Shown: in pieces, positions 40,177 to 47,638 of the stretch
Layout: every line of letters begins with the position of its first letter
Numbering within the stretch: the stretch's first letter is position 1
Assembly (NCBI GenBank): GCA_017643365.1
Contig: JAEPNO010000006.1
Coordinates: forward strand, 145,825-209,824
Direction of reading: 5' to 3'
Source of the DNA: Balneolaceae bacterium
GTDB taxonomy: Bacteria > Bacteroidota > Rhodothermia > Balneolales > Balneolaceae
DNA: 64,000 nt
Notes under the pieces: generated by a model
Told to the model about the DNA's origin: nothing
The model's database searches: none
What the model saw: the letters and a program-made list of their open reading frames with translations, nothing else
Program-made: the position numbers and the translations under genes

Positions 40177-40290
40177 ATGGATACGTTTACCATAGTAACT
40201 GTAATTGCAATAATCTTGTTTGCAAGATTGGGGATTAGACTGTTAATTGGGTGGATTAAAGCAAAAAAGAAAAATGGGGGCGATGTATAG
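40177..40290 (+). CDS. Small membrane peptide, 37 aa
   Basis: ATG at 40177 to TAG at 40290: DTFTIVTVIAIILFARLGIR then LLIGWIKAKKKNGGDV, one hydrophobic segment followed by a basic cytosolic tail. The positive-inside pattern is good, but there is no family support, and small size makes it uncertain. Confidence 0.45.
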   Translation: MDTFTIVTVIAIILFARLGIRLLIGWIKAKKKNGGDV

Positions 40291-40632
40291 GGGAATGAAC
40301 ATTTATTCTAGTACTAGCATTGAATTTGAATCGCTGTCTGATCAGATTCAAAGATATTTAGTCCAATTTTGGTATTTGTCGGGTCAAGCTGGGCCGAGAC
40401 ATCTATTATACAGTCCCGTTAGGGACACTATTTGGGTAGAACTCAGGTTAAACCCAAATAATCCCCGTGCCGTGAGGTACGGAATATGCATTGGCTTTAA
40501 TCTGCTCAATATTCACAGGATGTACCTACGGCACATTGATGTTTTTATGAATGTTATTTCTACCGATGTTAGGTCCCTACGGGACGAATTTGTTGCTTGC
40601 TACCAATCAAAAACCACATTATTTAAACTGTA
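40291..40632. repeat. Dispersed repeat with GTCCC palindromes, copy 1
   Basis: Core 40413-40585: starts AGTCCCGTTAGGGACACTAT, contains GTACCTACGGCAC and TGAATGTTATT, and ends GTCCCTACGGGAC. A related, longer unit is at 43588-43836. Both units run on to end just before a DUF6090 start (CACATTAT.TAA then ATG). A frame from 40247 reads through it but has no protein-like features. Confidence 0.75.
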
Positions 40633-40668
40633 ATGCTCCGCTTCTTCCGAAATATCCGCCAAACAAGT
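40633..40668 (+). pseudogene. Truncated DUF6090 start, fragment 1
   Basis: Encodes MLRFFRNIRQTS, matching the first ten residues of the DUF6090 genes downstream (identical nucleotides to 44637 over ATGCTCCGCTTCTTCCGAAA). It breaks into the left end of the GxxExxY element. Confidence 0.7.
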
Positions 40669-40669
40669 A

Positions 40670-41126
40670 TTGAACCACTGATTAAACGGATTATGCGATG
40701 AACACGGATTTAAAGCATAGTAATTTGACTAAAAAAATAATTGGAGCTTCCTTTGAGGTGCATAATTTTTTGGGCAATGGATTTCAGGAAGTTATTTATC
40801 AAAGAGCTTTGGCCATTGAGTTTGAAAATGCGGAGCTGCCTTTTGAAAGAGAAATAGAGCAACAAATTTTCTATAAAGATAGAGACTTTCCGATTGGAAC
40901 AAGACGAGCAGACTTTGTTGTAGATCAAAAAGTTATGGTAGAAATCAAAGCGGTTTCAGGGTTAAACGATGTACATCTTGCTCAAGCATTAAATTACCTC
41001 AAAGCATATCGTTTAGAAATTGGGTTGCTTATTAATTTAGGTGCAAAAAGTGTTGAATATAAAAGACTGATCTTGACTAACCCACAATCAGTGTAATCCA
41101 TTAATCCATTAAATCTGCGATTCAAA
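40670..41126 (+). mobile_element. Inverted-repeat element carrying the GxxExxY gene
   Basis: Left end TTGAACCACTGATTAAACGG, right end AATCTGCGATTCAAA, imperfect inverted repeats. The same ends bound the small elements at 41159, 42361, 42621 and 45416, which lack the gene. It is preceded by DUF6090 fragment 1 and followed by fragment 2. No transposase. The mobile nature is inferred from repetition and precise boundaries. Confidence 0.65.
40698..41096 (+). CDS. GxxExxY protein (PD-(D/E)XK-fold)
   Basis: 132 residues. The family motif is GNGFQEVIY (G-x-x-E-x-x-Y); a PD-(D/E)XK-type core is visible in RRADFVVDQKVMVEIKAVSG (Asp, then Glu-x-Lys). The family is widespread, often multi-copy and of unknown function; nuclease activity is a fold-based guess. 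Its first codons (ATGAACACGGATTTA) are part of the ACGGAT repeat sequence of the surrounding element, and its stop is followed directly by the element's right end. Confidence 0.85.
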   Translation: MNTDLKHSNLTKKIIGASFEVHNFLGNGFQEVIYQRALAIEFENAELPFEREIEQQIFYKDRDFPIGTRRADFVVDQKVMVEIKAVSGLNDVHLAQALNYLKAYRLEIGLLINLGAKSVEYKRLILTNPQSV

Positions 41127-41131
41127 CACTT

Positions 41132-41157
41132 ATGATTAGATTCTTCCGCAAAATACT
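41132..41157 (+). pseudogene. Truncated DUF6090 start, fragment 2 (26 nt)
   Basis: ATGATTAGATTCTTCCGCAA and six more bases (MIRFFRKI-like), then the left end of the next inverted-repeat element. It begins 5 nt after the GxxExxY element's right end. Confidence 0.65.
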
Positions 41158-41158
41158 A

Positions 41159-41258
41159 TTTGAACCGCAGATTAAACGGATGTTTGGATTAGCACGGATT
41201 TTAGCTACCAGCCATAAATCCGCGGCATCCCTTAATCCCAATAATCCGTGGTTCAAAA
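41159..41258. mobile_element. Short (100-bp) inverted-repeat element, copy S1
   Basis: TTTGAACCGCAGATTAAACG at the left, AATCCGTGGTTCAAAA at the right; the interior has GGATTAGCACGGATTTTAGC and ATCCGCGGCATCCCTTAATC. Copy S2 at 42621-42720 is the same length and nearly identical. MITE-like. It ends 3 nt before the ATG of the first full DUF6090 gene. Confidence 0.75.
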
Positions 41259-41261
41259 CCT

Positions 41262-42326
41262 ATGCTTAAATTCTTCCGTCAAATCCGCCAAAAACTCATC
41301 GAACAAGAAAATGTTCGGAAATATGTATGGTATGCCTTAGGGGAAATATTGCTGGTTGTCATTGGGATTCTGCTGGCATTGCAAGTAAACAACTGGAACG
41401 AGCAGCGGAAAGCAGAAGAATCTTTAAAAATAGTTCTAAAAGAAGTTCAAGAGGATCTCTACAATGACTTAGTTGAGATTAGCCTTGCCCTTGATTGGCA
41501 TATAGAAAAGGATAGTATCAGTACAAGAATGATCGAAAACCGATACGATATAAAAGATTTCGAGAATCCTGAAAATGAATATCTGTTTAACACTGCATTA
41601 AGCTATTATGATATAATTATTAGCGACCGTTCCTTCCAACTTTTATCTGATTTTAAAGACCGGGTACCGGCAGAATATCGAGGAATTATTAAACGTCTTA
41701 ACAATCTATACATCGAAGATCAGGCGTATTTAAATCGTGTACAAGACATGATTATTGTGTTCACTATGGACTATAAGAACAACGTATTTAATACCCATGA
41801 ATGGGCAACCCCAAGTCCCGATTGGCCATCTGAAGAATGGATTAGGTACTTCTCTGAAGACACGTATCATAAAAGAAAATTATTTCGATATCGCAGTGAT
41901 ATTCGGGGCCTCATTGGTTACGCAAAAAGAATGAAAGATAAAGCGGTCACTAATTATATGATTATCAGGTCACTTCTAAATGACGATTCCGAGCTTCCGA
42001 AGTTTGTTAAGGATTACGGGATGAAAGAACGCCCATCGTCGTTAAACTATGCAGGAATATATGAATACAGTAATGAGGATGGAGCGGTTGATCAAGTACA
42101 GATAAATGAACTGTACGATGTGTTTGTTTTGCAATACATAAACGACCGAGCTATGTTTTATTTTTCTGAAATTCTATTAGCTGAAACTGCTCCGGATATG
42201 CTTCAGTTCGCACTTGATTCCAGGGTTAAAATTGAAGTAATAAGAGACTCTACCGGGGCAATTGAAAAATTAAAAACGACCTCCCCAGATAATGACGATC
42301 AGGAATATTATCCCCTAGAACAATAG
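41262..42326 (+). CDS. DUF6090 family protein 1
   Basis: 354 residues. N-terminal cassette MLKFFRQIRQKLIEQENVRK, then one membrane helix (about 22-41, ending LLALQVNNWNE), then a long, mostly helical, acidic extracytoplasmic or cytosolic domain unlike those of its five neighbours. DUF6090 proteins are widespread in Bacteroidota, usually in tandem, with no known function. Its ATG follows the S1 element by 3 nt, so its promoter must lie in or beyond the repeat. Confidence 0.85.
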   Translation: MLKFFRQIRQKLIEQENVRKYVWYALGEILLVVIGILLALQVNNWNEQRKAEESLKIVLKEVQEDLYNDLVEISLALDWHIEKDSISTRMIENRYDIKDFENPENEYLFNTALSYYDIIISDRSFQLLSDFKDRVPAEYRGIIKRLNNLYIEDQAYLNRVQDMIIVFTMDYKNNVFNTHEWATPSPDWPSEEWIRYFSEDTYHKRKLFRYRSDIRGLIGYAKRMKDKAVTNYMIIRSLLNDDSELPKFVKDYGMKERPSSLNYAGIYEYSNEDGAVDQVQINELYDVFVLQYINDRAMFYFSEILLAETAPDMLQFALDSRVKIEVIRDSTGAIEKLKTTSPDNDDQEYYPLEQ

Positions 42327-42334
42327 ATATTCAT

Positions 42335-42360
42335 ATGCTCCGCTTCTTCCGTCAAATAAC
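42335..42360 (+). pseudogene. Truncated DUF6090 start, fragment 3 (26 nt)
   Basis: ATGCTCCGCTTCTTCCGTCA plus six bases, 8 nt after the stop of DUF6090 protein 1, then TTTTGAACC. A frame continues through the element for 79 codons, but the rest resembles no protein. Confidence 0.7.
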
Positions 42361-42589
42361 TTTTGAACCGCACCTGCTATACGAAGCCTTGGCGCAGTTT
42401 AGGATTAAACCGATGTTTGGATTAACACAGATTTTCTCTTTTTTGCCATGTCGAGCCTCGGCGAGTCATCTGCAAATTACTGTTAAAGGTATCGATAATA
42501 TAGATTTCTCCCCTTCGACGGGCTCAGGGATCGAAATGACAAAGCGAATATCCGCGAAATCCAATAATCCTTAAAATCTGTAGTTCAAA
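42361..42589. mobile_element. Long (229-bp) inverted-repeat element, copy L1
   Basis: Ends TTTTGAACCGCACCTGCTAT and ATCTGTAGTTCAAA. The outer part (GGATTAAACCGATGTTTGGA, AACACAGATTTT) is that of the 100-bp elements. Nested inside is a second unit from about 42444 to 42541, containing CCCCTTCGACGGGCTCAGGG and ending GAAATGACA. L2 at 45416-45644 has exactly the same length. Confidence 0.75.
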
Positions 42590-42593
42590 GCCC

Positions 42594-42619
42594 ATGATTA
42601 GATTCTTCCGACAAATATT
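42594..42619 (+). pseudogene. Truncated DUF6090 start, fragment 4 (26 nt)
   Basis: ATGATTAGATTCTTCCGACA plus six bases, starting 4 nt after element L1 ends and running into element S2. Almost the same as fragment 2. Confidence 0.65.
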
Positions 42620-42620
42620 A

Positions 42621-42720
42621 TTTGAACCGCTGATTAAACGGATGTTCGGATTAGCACGGATTTTAGCTACCAGCCATAAATCCGTGGCATCCCTTAATCC
42701 CAAAAATCCGTGGTTCAAAA
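42621..42720. mobile_element. Short (100-bp) inverted-repeat element, copy S2
   Basis: TTTGAACCGCTGATTAAACG to AATCCGTGGTTCAAAA; a near-identical twin of S1 (41159-41258). It ends 3 nt before the ATG of DUF6090 protein 2. Confidence 0.75.
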
Positions 42721-42723
42721 CGT

Positions 42724-43503
42724 ATGCTTAAATTCTTTCGACAAATCCGCCAAAAGCTCCTCGAAAACGGGAATATCCGTAAATACTTCTGGTATGCACT
42801 GGGGGAAATTCTACTGGTCATGATCGGGATATTGATGGCACTGCAGATCAATAACTGGAATGAGGGGCGAAAGGAATACCACAAGGAGATAAAATATCTG
42901 GAAAGGTTGCTGAACGAAGCTGAAAGAGATAGTGCAAGCTTACAGAACTCAATCGAGCTTGTTGAATACAAAGTAGAACAGGCAGAACGTGTGTTATCTG
43001 TGTTAAACAACCAAACAGAGATTTCAGACAGCGCAAAATTTGTTAGAGACATATTTCTGATTGGCCGGGGAGGGAGTTATCATCCCTATTTCCCCACCTA
43101 TAACGAAATGATTTCCACCGGTGAATTGAACATCATTCAGAATGATGCTATTACAGATCAAATTTCCCGATATATAAACAGAGTTCAGAGTTGGGAGTCG
43201 TTTGTGTACGAGGATGGTGAACAACGCAGGTCGGCCTATATGCAATTTATTCATCACTACTTCTCTGCCTTGATTATGGATCATATCTGGGAAGTGGAGC
43301 GAGGTGAAGTAGAACTGAGCCGAATGAAGCCCCTTGGAATTAATCTAGAAGATTACTTTAATGACCCTTCTTCTGTATATCATGCCGAAGTTGTGGGGGC
43401 TCTTAATCAGGAATTAACCAGGTTATACAATCAGAATATGAACATTTATACAATACCCATTCTGGAATTGCTCAGAGATGAGCTGAACAGCCGGGGGGAA
43501 TAA
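42724..43503 (+). CDS. DUF6090 family protein 2
   Basis: 259 residues. Constant cassette MLKFFRQIRQKLLENGNIRK and the membrane helix ending LMALQINNWNE, then a coiled-coil-like stretch (KEIKYLERLLNEAERDSASL) and a helical C-terminal domain with PYFPTYNEMISTGELNIIQN. Many DUF6090 proteins share this T-x-x-E-M-x-S-G pattern. Function unknown. It starts right after element S2 and is followed by a fragment of another DUF6090 gene. Confidence 0.85.
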   Translation: MLKFFRQIRQKLLENGNIRKYFWYALGEILLVMIGILMALQINNWNEGRKEYHKEIKYLERLLNEAERDSASLQNSIELVEYKVEQAERVLSVLNNQTEISDSAKFVRDIFLIGRGGSYHPYFPTYNEMISTGELNIIQNDAITDQISRYINRVQSWESFVYEDGEQRRSAYMQFIHHYFSALIMDHIWEVERGEVELSRMKPLGINLEDYFNDPSSVYHAEVVGALNQELTRLYNQNMNIYTIPILELLRDELNSRGE

Positions 43504-43505
43504 CA

Positions 43506-43558
43506 ATGTTTGTATCAGAAACCGGGAATATCCGAAAATACATCTGGTATTCGCTGTG
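43506..43558 (+). pseudogene. DUF6090 internal fragment
   Basis: Encodes ETGNIRKYIWYSL, matching residues about 14-26 of the DUF6090 cassette (ENGNIRKYFWYAL), with a different N-terminus (MFVS). It then runs into the GTCCC-type repeat. A broken copy, not a working gene. Confidence 0.7.
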
Positions 43559-43883
43559 CAAATTTCATTTTATGGTAGTTGAAATAAGTCCCGTTAAGGA
43601 TATAACATTGGTAGACTTGAATGAACCTACGAGCCTTTTGCCGTCAGGTACAACCTATGACTGTTTGATGGTTAACACCTACAACCTAATCCATATTTTG
43701 GCTGTTTTTGTTATTATCAATCCTCACCGTGTTTATTTACAATCCACGGCGAACGCACCATTTAATACTTCGTACCTACGGCACGAGAATGAATGTTATT
43801 GATGATATTTCTACCAATATCCTGTCCCTACGGGACAAAATCGTTTGTTGCATCAAAACATATACCACATTATATAAGTAGTC
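43559..43883. repeat. Dispersed repeat with GTCCC palindromes, copy 2
   Basis: Core 43588-43836: GTCCCGTTAAGGATATAACA, later CGTACCTACGGCACGAGAAT, TGAATGTTATT and ATTTCTACCAAT, and a final GTCCCTACGGGAC, as in copy 1 at 40413-40585. It is followed by TACCACATTATATAAGTAGTC and the ATG of DUF6090 protein 3. Confidence 0.75.
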
Positions 43884-44633
43884 ATGCTCCGCTTCTTCCG
43901 CCAAATCCGTCAAAAGCTTCTCGAAAACGGGAATATCCGCAAATACTTCTGGTATGCCTTAGGGGAAATTTTGCTGGTGATGATTGGGATTTTGCTGGCG
44001 TTACAGGTGAATAACTGGAATGAGGATAACAAAGCCCGAGAGTACGAGCGTACTCTTTTAACAGAATTGCGGGTGGATATTAAGAATGATATCGATTTCT
44101 TCGGTGATCATTTACTCAATAACCGCAATGCTTATAAGAGGGATGTGGTTCATCACTATTTTGAGCAAATGATTAAGGGAGAAGAAGTTGATGCCAGTAA
44201 ATTTAACAATTATCTGATTTGGTTAAAGTATCACAACACCTTTAATGTCAATGATGGGGCCTATGAGAGTATAAAATCTTCGGGAATAGATAAAATTTCA
44301 AATCGGGAGATTCGAAGCTTTATCACCAACTTCTATGAGTTTCAAATACCTAGATATGAAGAGTTGATCGATTTTTCTGTTAATGAATTGATTGATGCCC
44401 GCGAAAATGACCTCCCAGAGTTACTTGGCACTCCTAAATTTGACTTTAATAGTGGACTTGAGATCGTAGAACAGCCTGTAAATTTTGATATACATACAAA
44501 TCTGCATTTTATCCGATTACTTGAAAAATCTATACAATTTGAAAAAAGCTCAACAAGGACCTACACCAGTATGTTGGAAATGTACAATGATTTAGACAGT
44601 TTACTTGTAGTAGAACTCGGGATACAAGACTAA
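43884..44633 (+). CDS. DUF6090 family protein 3
   Basis: 249 residues: cassette MLRFFRQIRQKLLENGNIRK, helix ending LLALQVNNWNEDNK, then a unique domain with FFGDHLLNNRNAYKRDVVHH and NDGAYESIKSSGIDKISN; the motif Y-x-x-[IL]-K-S-S-G is the family's commonest downstream signature. It is followed after 3 nt by protein 4, so the two are one transcript. Confidence 0.85.
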   Translation: MLRFFRQIRQKLLENGNIRKYFWYALGEILLVMIGILLALQVNNWNEDNKAREYERTLLTELRVDIKNDIDFFGDHLLNNRNAYKRDVVHHYFEQMIKGEEVDASKFNNYLIWLKYHNTFNVNDGAYESIKSSGIDKISNREIRSFITNFYEFQIPRYEELIDFSVNELIDARENDLPELLGTPKFDFNSGLEIVEQPVNFDIHTNLHFIRLLEKSIQFEKSSTRTYTSMLEMYNDLDSLLVVELGIQD

Positions 44634-44636
44634 ACA

Positions 44637-45383
44637 ATGCTCCGCTTCTTCCGAAATATCCGCCAAAAACTGATTGAACAAGATAATGTTCGTAAATACC
44701 TGTGGTATGCCTTAGGGGAAATTCTACTGGTGATGATTGGAATTTTGCTGGCTTTGCAGGTGAATAACTGGAACGAAGAATACAAGACAAGTCAACGCAC
44801 CAATGCGTATCTGGAAACCCTTCTTACGGAAGTGCAGTCGAATACAGAAAAGTTAACTCATAACCTTGCACGGATTGATCAAAATATTGGCCGTACCATT
44901 TTGATTTTGGATCGGTTAAATACAGCCAGGCCTGATACAATAACCGATCAGCAAATTATAGAATTATTAAACGGAGCCGTTCTCCCATTATACCTTCAAA
45001 CTCTTGATCGAACAGTATTTTACGATCTGATCTCTTCCGGAATACATGAAAATATTCAAGATCAAATCCTCAAGAAGCAGCTACTGAAAACCGGGGAGTT
45101 ATTTGAATTCTACGATCTATACTTGTCTAGGGCAAACAGTACCTGGACAGATTACCTGATGCCCTACCAGATTAAAAATTACACGGTTATCAACACAATT
45201 GATACGCTCAGAGGCCATGCTATGCCGGATAATGATACTTTTATACACAAAGAAGCCTACATCAATAATCAGTATTTCAATAATCAACTGAGGAGTAAAT
45301 TAATCTTCTACCGCAATTTAGCAGATCACATTGAAAGGATGAATTCTGATATGGAGCTGCTTGCAACGTATTTAAAAAATTGA
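44637..45383 (+). CDS. DUF6090 family protein 4
   Basis: 248 residues: cassette MLRFFRNIRQKLIEQDNVRK, helix ending LLALQVNNWNEEYK, then a coiled-coil-prone domain (NAYLETLLTEVQSNTEKLTH, NLARIDQNIGRTILILDRLN). The variable part shares little with its neighbours. Three nt after protein 3, and followed 6 nt later by truncated fragment 5. Confidence 0.85.
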   Translation: MLRFFRNIRQKLIEQDNVRKYLWYALGEILLVMIGILLALQVNNWNEEYKTSQRTNAYLETLLTEVQSNTEKLTHNLARIDQNIGRTILILDRLNTARPDTITDQQIIELLNGAVLPLYLQTLDRTVFYDLISSGIHENIQDQILKKQLLKTGELFEFYDLYLSRANSTWTDYLMPYQIKNYTVINTIDTLRGHAMPDNDTFIHKEAYINNQYFNNQLRSKLIFYRNLADHIERMNSDMELLATYLKN

Positions 45384-45389
45384 TTGTAA

Positions 45390-45415
45390 ATGCTACATTT
45401 CTTCCGACAAATTAC
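45390..45415 (+). pseudogene. Truncated DUF6090 start, fragment 5 (26 nt)
   Basis: ATGCTACATTTCTTCCGACA plus six bases, then element L2. It begins 6 nt after the stop of DUF6090 protein 4, just as fragment 3 follows protein 1. Confidence 0.65.
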
Positions 45416-45644
45416 TTTTGAACCACACCTGCTATACGAAGCCTTGGCACAGTTTAGGATTAAACGGATGTTTGGATTAGCACAGATTTTCTCTTTTTTG
45501 TCATGTGGGGCTTTGCCGAGACATCTACAAAGTACCGTTAAAGGTTTCGATTATATAGATTTCTCCCCTTCGACGGGCTCAGGGATCGAAATGACAAAGC
45601 GAATATCCGCGAAATCCAATAATCCTTAAAATCTGTGGTTCAAA
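45416..45644. mobile_element. Long (229-bp) inverted-repeat element, copy L2
   Basis: TTTTGAACCACACCTGCTAT to ATCTGTGGTTCAAA, the same length as L1 and about nine bases in ten alike by eye, including the nested TGTCATGTGG...GAAATGACA unit (about 45499-45596). It ends 4 nt before DUF6090 protein 5. Confidence 0.75.
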
Positions 45645-45648
45645 GCCC

Positions 45649-46389
45649 ATGCTTAGATTCTTCCGAAATATCCGCAAAAAGCTAATCGAGCAAAAAAATA
45701 TCCGAAAGTATTTTTGGTATGCCTTAGGGGAAATACTTTTAGTGATGATTGGGATTCTATTGGCATTGCAGGTTAATAATTGGAATGAGAAACGAAAATT
45801 AGCCAATGAAAGAATCGCTATCCTTGATAATCTTAATGTTGAGTTCAGTGAAAATGTATTGGAATTAAAAGTCAGCATTGCTCAATTAGATTCTTTAAAG
45901 TCTTCATTGGGTGAGCTTCTCCGAGTAATGCATGATCAGCCGGATACTTTATCGGTGGAGGAGTTTGAAATTCTTTTAGAAGGAACTTTTTTCACCCCTT
46001 CATACTCACCGAGCTCTTTTGTTCTTGAAGAACTTAAAAATTCAGGTGGATTAACCAGACTTGATGACCAGGAGTTAGAATCTCTTTTATTCGACTGGGA
46101 AAGACATAACGCTGAAATGAGAATTGTAGAGTCAGATTTTAGTAGCTATGGTTCGGATTATATCGAGTTTTTAACCGAGTTTGGCTCAGTCAGAAACTTA
46201 GATGTTATTATTGGGTTCATTCCGACACTTAGAAAATCGACAATCACCGAAAACAGTCTGGAAATGCTGAAAAATCCTGTTTTCGAAAATAAAGCAGAAA
46301 ATTTTTATTTCCTCGCTTATCGGGTGAGTTTAAAATATTCTGAAACCGTACAAAAAGCAGATAGAATTATTGAACTAACAAAAAACTAA
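45649..46389 (+). CDS. DUF6090 family protein 5
   Basis: 246 residues: cassette MLRFFRNIRKKLIEQKNIRK, helix ending LLALQVNNWNEKRK, a helical linker (NERIAILDNLNVEFSENVLE) and a unique domain with SYSPSSFVLEELKNSGGLTR. The stop codon TAA is followed with no gap by the ATG of protein 6. Confidence 0.85.
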   Translation: MLRFFRNIRKKLIEQKNIRKYFWYALGEILLVMIGILLALQVNNWNEKRKLANERIAILDNLNVEFSENVLELKVSIAQLDSLKSSLGELLRVMHDQPDTLSVEEFEILLEGTFFTPSYSPSSFVLEELKNSGGLTRLDDQELESLLFDWERHNAEMRIVESDFSSYGSDYIEFLTEFGSVRNLDVIIGFIPTLRKSTITENSLEMLKNPVFENKAENFYFLAYRVSLKYSETVQKADRIIELTKN

Positions 46390-47115
46390 ATGCTCCGCTT
46401 CTTCCGAAATATCCGCCAAAAGCTTCTCGAAAACGGGAATATTAGCAAATACTTCTGGTATGCTTTTGGGGAAATATTGCTAGTTGTGATCGGAATACTC
46501 ATTGCACTTCAAATCAATAACTGGAATGAGGACAGGAAAGAGCGGGCGTTTGAAAAATATGTGTTAACTGAAATTCAAACTAATCTGATTCAAGATCAGC
46601 AACAGCTTCTTTCAAGTATCAAGCAAAGGCAAAAAGCAGCTGAAGCTATCATGATTATTAATTCTAATGTGATTGAAGATTTTACATCGGATGAATATGG
46701 AAAGCATGTAGCTAATTTATTCACTTTTGAAAGGTTCTTTCCGATCGTTAATGGATATGAGATGTTAAAAAGTAATGGTTTAACACTTAGTTCAGATGAG
46801 CTTCGATCTTTGTTGGGACAGTATTATGAATATGAGGTCTTAAGAGTGCAAAGTTCATTCAAAGATTTAGAGAAAGCCTTTTTAGAGGATGCTCGCTTGA
46901 TACTTGAACAAGGTTTTTTTGACGAATTAGAACATGCGGTAATGGTTACATTTACATCTTTTCCGAATCCGGAACTTGAAAAAGCATTGAAAGAATATCT
47001 AATTGTGTATAAAGAGAATCACAAGAATTCGATGTTAAGCTTTGAACATTTCAAAAGCATTAATGAAGAATTGCTTTCTCAGGTTAAAATCGCCATTAAT
47101 GATTTAAGTAACTAA
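46390..47115 (+). CDS. DUF6090 family protein 6
   Basis: 241 residues: cassette MLRFFRNIRQKLLENGNISK, helix ending LIALQINNWNEDRK, coiled-coil-like TEIQTNLIQDQQQLLSSIKQ and the motif NGYEMLKSNGLTLSSDELRS. Last of the array. The 5' half is nearly the same DNA as the other five; the 3' half is not. No terminator with a strong stem follows. Confidence 0.85.
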   Translation: MLRFFRNIRQKLLENGNISKYFWYAFGEILLVVIGILIALQINNWNEDRKERAFEKYVLTEIQTNLIQDQQQLLSSIKQRQKAAEAIMIINSNVIEDFTSDEYGKHVANLFTFERFFPIVNGYEMLKSNGLTLSSDELRSLLGQYYEYEVLRVQSSFKDLEKAFLEDARLILEQGFFDELEHAVMVTFTSFPNPELEKALKEYLIVYKENHKNSMLSFEHFKSINEELLSQVKIAINDLSN

Positions 47116-47206
47116 ACTGGCTCCAATAAAACCAAAAATGTTATTGGTTCCAGTTGCTATAAATTATTAGACAAAAAATAACCTGATATTAAGGCCAAAT
47201 TTTAAA

Positions 47207-47638
47207 ATGACTAACCCAGTAAAAAACCATCAAAATCCCAAAGCAATCGCCATTTTTATGGGTACGGTTGGGGTGTTTTTTGTGTTGATGGGCGCTGGAA
47301 TCATTCCCATCGAGTTGCAAGAAAATGAAGCTCCTGCATGGATTATTACAATTTGTGGACTCATTTTTTGCATCGCTGCGGCACTAACGCTCCGGGGACA
47401 AGGCGACAAATTCAATCAGTTGCTGGCCTCGATTCTGATTGCACTTATGGGCAGCATTGGAGCTTGGGTTGCACTTTTTGGAGATGCTGATCAGATGTCG
47501 GGAGGAATCAATTTGCTTTCTGATGCGGGAAACATCACACTTGGTCGTATTGTTTTCGGGTTTGGAGCATTGGTTTGCTACGGCATTGCAATTCATGCTT
47601 TTCGGTTACACTTGAAAGAGCGGAAAGCAAGAGATTGA
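47207..47638 (+). CDS. Four-helix membrane protein, hypothetical
   Basis: 143 residues with four predicted membrane helices (AIFMGTVGVFFVLMGAGIIP, WIITICGLIFCIAAALTL, LLASILIALMGSIGAWVALF, IVFGFGALVCYGIAIHAF) and a basic C-terminus (LKERKARD). No known family. A 91-bp gap separates it from the DUF6090 array, so it may not be part of it. Confidence 0.72.
   Translation: MTNPVKNHQNPKAIAIFMGTVGVFFVLMGAGIIPIELQENEAPAWIITICGLIFCIAAALTLRGQGDKFNQLLASILIALMGSIGAWVALFGDADQMSGGINLLSDAGNITLGRIVFGFGALVCYGIAIHAFRLHLKERKARD

Noticed and set aside
40247..40633. 128-codon frame before the DUF6090 array
   Set aside because: It spans the GTCCC repeat unit whose second copy is read in a different frame; no conserved protein features.
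42335..42574. 79-codon frame through element L1 (and its twin at 45390-45629)
   Set aside because: Only the first eight or nine codons are DUF6090-like; the rest is repeat DNA. The two frames are similar because the elements are recent copies, so similarity alone is not evidence of coding.
43506..43802. 98-codon frame
   Set aside because: A short DUF6090 fragment joined to repeat sequence; described as a pseudogene fragment instead.
40633..45644. Simple target-site duplication model for the DUF6090 elements
   Set aside because: The left 26-nt start and the start to the right of each element differ at several positions, and bases before the left ATG do not match those before the right ATG, so a fresh duplication is not shown; kept only as one possible origin.
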